Positions 19,536 to 23,248 of a stretch of 23,248 nt of DNA are shown here, one piece after another (position 1 is the stretch's first letter; every line of letters starts with the position of its first letter). The position numbers and the translations under genes were made by a program. The DNA is from Polychytrium aggregatum. Lineage: Eukaryota; Chytridiomycota; Chytridiomycetes; Polychytriales. The stretch is taken from the NCBI RefSeq assembly GCF_025602895.1, contig NW_026516552.1, positions 1 through 23,248 of the forward strand. The letters run 5' to 3'. The notes beneath the pieces are model-generated. The model saw nothing but the letters and a program-made list of their open reading frames with translations, did not search any database and had not been told where the DNA came from.

Positions 19536-22500
19536 ATGCACGACCTCGTCACCGCCGAGCGAATGCAGGAGTTTGCGGCATATGCCGATCGACATGAGCT
19601 CTTCGAGCTCTTTGAGCATTTGGTCTCCAAAATGCTGATCGAGCGTCCCAGCGACATCCACCAGTTCCTCATTGAAAACATCCCCAAGCCCAGGAGTATG
19701 AGTCCACTCTGCTGCTTTTTACTTCCAGCATGCACCCATGAATGATATGAAAGAGAGGGTAGAGCCCGGGTGGACTTTTCACCAGCAGGCAATGAGTATC
19801 TGGCGCTCAGGATCATACATCCTGGACACACACCAGGGTTCGGTGTCCAGAGACCCACGATGCTTGGCTTTAACCAATGCATCTCCACTTCATCCCCAGT
19901 TCCGTCCATCGTGGTCGTCAGCCCACCAGCCTCCGGAGAGTCGACAATCGTGAGTTGATCCGTTGCGGTTTGTTGGACGCGTTCGGTCTGCTCCGCACCA
20001 CACTGCATGGGTGCCCGTCCCAGATTTTGGTTTGTCCTTCGAGGTTCAATCGGTCTCTTGAGCGCTTGCAACTTGCTGTGCGACTGTCGTCCAGCAACCC
20101 CCGGTGTCCCTCCCAAGCCCCTTGCAGATAGCGGGGACCCGCCGCCACGCCACAGTCGATGAGTCTCGATCGTGAGCCATCCCCGCACGCGTTTGCCGCA
20201 TAAGTCTCCATCTATCCCACGCCATTTGCCGTCGGTTCAGTTAGATCTGCCTTATTTAATGAAATACCCTACACGGAGAGTTTAAAATTTGTAACACCTC
20301 GACTGATTGCTTGGCTCGCCAGTGCTCCAGCATCGCCAAGCAGTATGGCGCAGTCCATATCCAAGTTTCTGCCTTGCTTCGGGTCGCGATCGAGAAGCAG
20401 ACGGCTCTAGGTGTCCAGGCCAAGCCGTATATGGAGAAGGGACAGCTTGTGCCGGACGTTATCATTCTCGGCCTTGTTACTGCGCGACTTCAAGATGCCG
20501 ACGTCCTTCAGCGAGGATATGTTCTCGAAGGGCTTCCCCGAACCAAAGAGCAGGCATTTGGGATGCAAAAAAAGGGTATACTTCCCGAACACATCAGTAA
20601 GTGGTGCAGGCTCTGCTCGATCCATTAACAAAACACGATATTTTCCAACGAGTAGCTACTATTTTTCTCTATTCAAACTGTTTTTTTTTGGGGGGGGGAT
20701 TATTTGGACGCAGTTGCTTGATGAGGTCATCGTCCTGACTGTATTTGTTATTGGCGAGAACCAACCTTTGTCTCATTAGGAGCCGAGTGAGCGTTTGATG
20801 GAGAAGGGAGCCCCGGTTGAAATGCTCCAACCTGACGTGTCCATATTGTCGAATTATCCTCCTCCTGAGTCAGTACTTTTTGAGATTCCCGACGATACCA
20901 TTGTTGATTATCTCAGCAACCTACGCTTCGATCCGGTGACCTCCAAGATGTACCATCTTAAAGTTGATCCACCGCCATCAAATCCCATGGTGGAAGCTCG
21001 GCTGGTTTCCAAGGCTCACGATAGCGAGCCGATTGTTCGCGCCCGCTTAGCGCTGTATCATCGCCATATCCCAGGAATCAAAGCCTGCTTTAGAGGTTTC
21101 ATCCGCAACTTCAAGTTTGATCAAGGCATCTTTGGCAATGAGCGACAGGTGCTGAAGCAGGTTCTGCTCTATCTAGGGATGAAGAGAGAGTCCCGAGCGC
21201 CACGCAGCCACCGGGTCATTTTGATGGGGCTGACTGGATGTGGCAAGACAACGATCGCGCACATGCTCCACCAAAAATACGGATTTATACATGGTAAGTG
21301 CTTTGACACAAACGCACGCGCAACTGGTCTGTCTTTCATAGGGTGTTCTCGGTGGCGGGTCTCAAGATTTGATGTATCGAGAGTGTGTACAACATGCGTG
21401 GATTGTGTACAATATGCGTGGATTGAAAGTACTCGGCAGATTCTCTATGGCCATGCCAACGATGACATCGAGGGGGAGGGACAAACTTCCACAACTTGGT
21501 TTAAAGCACATTGTAGTATGGCAAGTTCTGCTGGGGCCAACATCACCATTTTGGGCAGGCTAAATGTCAACGGAGAGCATATTTGAGCTGAAAAGCTGTA
21601 TCATCGGCCCGAATATCTATCAACACCAGCCTGGCGACACTAATACGGTCCGAAAACCCTACCATAATTGATACCATTTTGGACATTGTAGTTTCGCCAA
21701 AGCTGGCAATATTGAGCGAAATTTCAAACAGAGGGAACAACGCCGAGGTTCTGCGCCCCTTTGTCGATCGCGCTGAGGAAGGTAAAAAAAAAACGGAGGT
21801 CGCTGAATTTGGCGACAGACGAGCGCTTTGCTCTCTCGTTTCCCTTATCTATGACTGAGGCGAGACATGGGCATGCTCTGTCCTTGCTCACAGCACCCGA
21901 GGATTTGATCATTGAATTGATAATCAAGCGCTTGAAGTCGTCGGACTGCGTCGACAAAGGATGGATTCTTGAGGGATTCCCTCGCACCACTGCTCAGGCG
22001 ATGGAGTTGCAAAGTCGAGGAATTATGCCAAACCGGTGAGCACTGAGGGTTGCCAAGGTCTGACGAAATATGGACAAAGCCAAATCCAGGAGGACGTTAT
22101 TGGATCGCTCGAAACAATTGGTGCGGCGACTTGCTCCGGCGGGATTGTTGATATGTTCAGCTCGTGTCGTTTGGACTGACGAGTGCTGCTGTCTTTTCAT
22201 CTCCAAGGGTTATATGGCTGGAAACGCCGGCCGAAGTGTGCTTGTCAAGATTGACGAAGCGGCGCTTTGATCCAGAAACTGGGCGCGTTGTCCACACCGA
22301 CCATCTTCCATCAGAAGTGACTGCCGCCGAATTGGACTCTTGGATCCAGAAGGACAGGGACTCGGAAGGTCAAGTTCGAGCACGGTTGGAATATGAAGCA
22401 AGCCTCAAGTCCGAACTTCAGAGCTTTTACGGCGTTCGGTCGATTGCGGACGCGGGCCACCCATCTTCCCAGAGAGTCGGCATTATGCATGAAATCGACT

Positions 22501-22619
22501 CCTTGGACGTGGGAGAGGGCCAGGGATTTGGTGGCGCCACGAACCCATCAGCAAACACCTGTTTTGAGTTGGTGGAAGGAATGCTGATGCGCTCGATCCC
22601 GGCCCAGCTTCCAAGCTAG
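19536..22619 (+). CDS. AK8: Adenylate kinase 8, two-domain ciliary type
   Basis: AK8 interconverts adenine nucleotides and in animals acts in the ciliary axoneme. Seven exons (19536-19695, 19900-19949, 20323-20596, 20874-21293, 21692-21781, 21894-22035, 22208-22619) join in frame to 515 residues (human AK8: 479). The N-terminal helical segment resembles that of AK8 (HELFELFEHLVSKML). Kinase domain 1 has an altered P-loop SPPASGEST (residues 61-69, Glu67 replacing lysine), then GYVLEGLPRT, IILFEIPDD and LRFDPVTS. Domain 2 has an intact P-loop GLTGCGKTT (280-288, Lys286), GWILEGFPRT, VIWLETPAEV and RRFDPETG. Domain 1 is therefore probably weak or inactive and domain 2 active. The exon 4 acceptor was chosen by phase (A|TA) and by alignment with human AK8; an earlier AG at 20780 gives a wrong phase. 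Its last 45 residues are an unaligned tail. Confidence 0.93.
20681..20698. repeat. T9-G9 homopolymer junction in AK8 intron 3
   Basis: Nine T (20681-20689) pass directly into nine G (20690-20698). It lies within the third intron, well upstream of its acceptor. Confidence 0.95.
21384..21423. repeat. Direct repeat, 2 copies of 20 bp, AK8 intron 4
   Basis: TGTGTACAACATGCGTGGAT is followed at once by a second copy that differs at one base (C to T). It lies in the 398-base fourth intron. Confidence 0.95.
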
Positions 22620-22734
22620 ATGTCAACCGGCGACGGGTATAGCATGAGGAACGAAATACGTATGCTCGCTTGAGTTACAACGCATTTACCACACAAGCCT
22701 GGCTGGTAGAACAACATGCATGCCGTCGATGCAG

Positions 22735-22801
22735 ACATGCCCAGTACATGCCCAGTACATGCCCAGTACATGCCCAGTAACATGCCCCGTACATGCCCCG
22801 T
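22735..22801. repeat. Minisatellite, 6 copies of 11 bp
   Basis: Four units of ACATGCCCAGT are followed by one extra A and two units of ACATGCCCCGT. The single-base change is shared by neighbouring units, as expected from tandem expansion. It starts 115 bases after the AK8 stop codon. Confidence 0.95.
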
Positions 22802-23004
22802 ACATACCGCCTATCTCAGTTGTAACGATCGAACAAAGTATGGTGGGCCATTCTGGTCGCTCTTGGTGTGAAGATAGTGAATCTACTGGACACGAGACAT
22901 GCCCCATTTCTTTGCTAGGGTTGTAGAGACTCTATGGACATGTGTGAGTCCAGGATCCATAACGAGCGGCCTTTGGCGGCAAGATCTGGTCATCCCGGTG
23001 CATC

Positions 23005-23232
23005 TTGCGAGCGCTACAGCTCACTCTGCCCCTCACCAGCAGCATCACGACGCGCGTTCAGTGCGATGCCATATCTCGTCTGAGCGAAGCCATGGTCGAT
23101 CGTGTCATGAAAGGAAGCAGGTGCTACCGAGATATATCAAAATTATGCAAAAAAGAAGCTGAGCGGAACTCGATATGGATGAAGTGGTCGCAGGTTGCAG
23201 AACACGATTCGATAGCCATCTTTGGACAGTGA
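23005..23232 (+). CDS. Possible terminal coding exon, unassigned
   Basis: A plus-strand frame ends in TGA at 23230-23232. Its second half has protein-like composition (AMVDRVMKGSRCYRDISK, then KKEAERNSIWMKW). The only ATG in frame is at 23092, so if it is real it is probably a last exon, with an acceptor such as the AG at 23019-23020 or 23039-23040. I recognise no family and cannot find upstream exons between here and AK8. Chance remains quite possible. Confidence 0.15.
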   Translation: MRALQLTLPLTSSITTRVQCDAISRLSEAMVDRVMKGSRCYRDISKLCKKEAERNSIWMKWSQVAEHDSIAIFGQ

Positions 23233-23248
23233 TGATGGTGCTAGTGCT

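Larger units (their letters stand above)
22620..23248. other. AK8 3' flank and right edge
   Basis: It includes an 11-bp minisatellite and a plus-strand open frame that may belong to a gene continuing outside the window or split upstream. I see no clear AATAAA just after the AK8 stop codon. Confidence 0.45.

Noticed and set aside
20783-20873. Extension of AK8 exon 4 upstream to an acceptor at 20779-20780
   Set aside because: The frame is open there, but that acceptor gives the wrong phase for exon 3 (codon AGA, then a stop). The acceptor at 20872-20873 gives correct phase and gap-free alignment with human AK8.
22735-22801. CRISPR-like array
   Set aside because: Units are contiguous 11-mers with no spacers, in a eukaryotic genome.

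Overview
The window is nuclear DNA of a eukaryote. Every recognisable protein gene is split by GT-AG introns of about 70-440 bases, and three nuclear-type tRNA genes are present. The gene set points to a fungus: a MET14-type APS kinase, a TVP18 Golgi protein, an Amt/Mep ammonium transporter and an arrestin-like protein. It also carries adenylate kinase 8, a protein otherwise tied to cilia and flagella. A flagellated, zoosporic (chytrid-like) fungus is my best inference; the exact lineage cannot be read from the sequence.

Layout, left to right. A tight tRNA-Ala/Lys/Asn array (219-450). A seven-exon minus-strand beta-propeller gene, possibly ITFG2-like (1112-3379). A doubtful short ORF with 26-bp tandem repeats at its end (3787-4174). 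A nine-exon minus-strand ammonium transporter (4719-7956). A shared promoter region of about 840 bases, rich in microsatellites. A four-exon plus-strand APS kinase (8793-10064). A six-exon minus-strand mitochondrial enoyl-CoA hydratase (10591-12521). A two-exon minus-strand arrestin-like gene (13257-15621). A gene-poor stretch with an 11-bp minisatellite (15622-17351). A six-exon minus-strand TVP18 homologue (17352-18701). A divergent seven-exon plus-strand AK8 (19536-22619). A tail with a second 11-bp minisatellite and an unassigned open frame.

I rebuilt the exon chains by hand from splice sites, codon phase and protein-family alignment recalled from memory. In all seven multi-exon genes the chosen exons join in frame and add up to a whole number of codons. 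The genes are housekeeping functions: nitrogen uptake, sulfate activation, beta-oxidation, protein traffic, nucleotide balance in the flagellum and possibly nutrient signalling. The ammonium transporter and APS kinase are divergent and could share control, but nothing here forms an obvious operon-like system. The most notable observations are two microexons (27 and 23 nt) inside transmembrane segments, a first AK8 P-loop in which lysine is replaced by glutamate, a roughly 250-residue disordered insert near the end of an arrestin fold, a tRNA array without internal Pol III terminators, and a possible KICSTOR-type protein.
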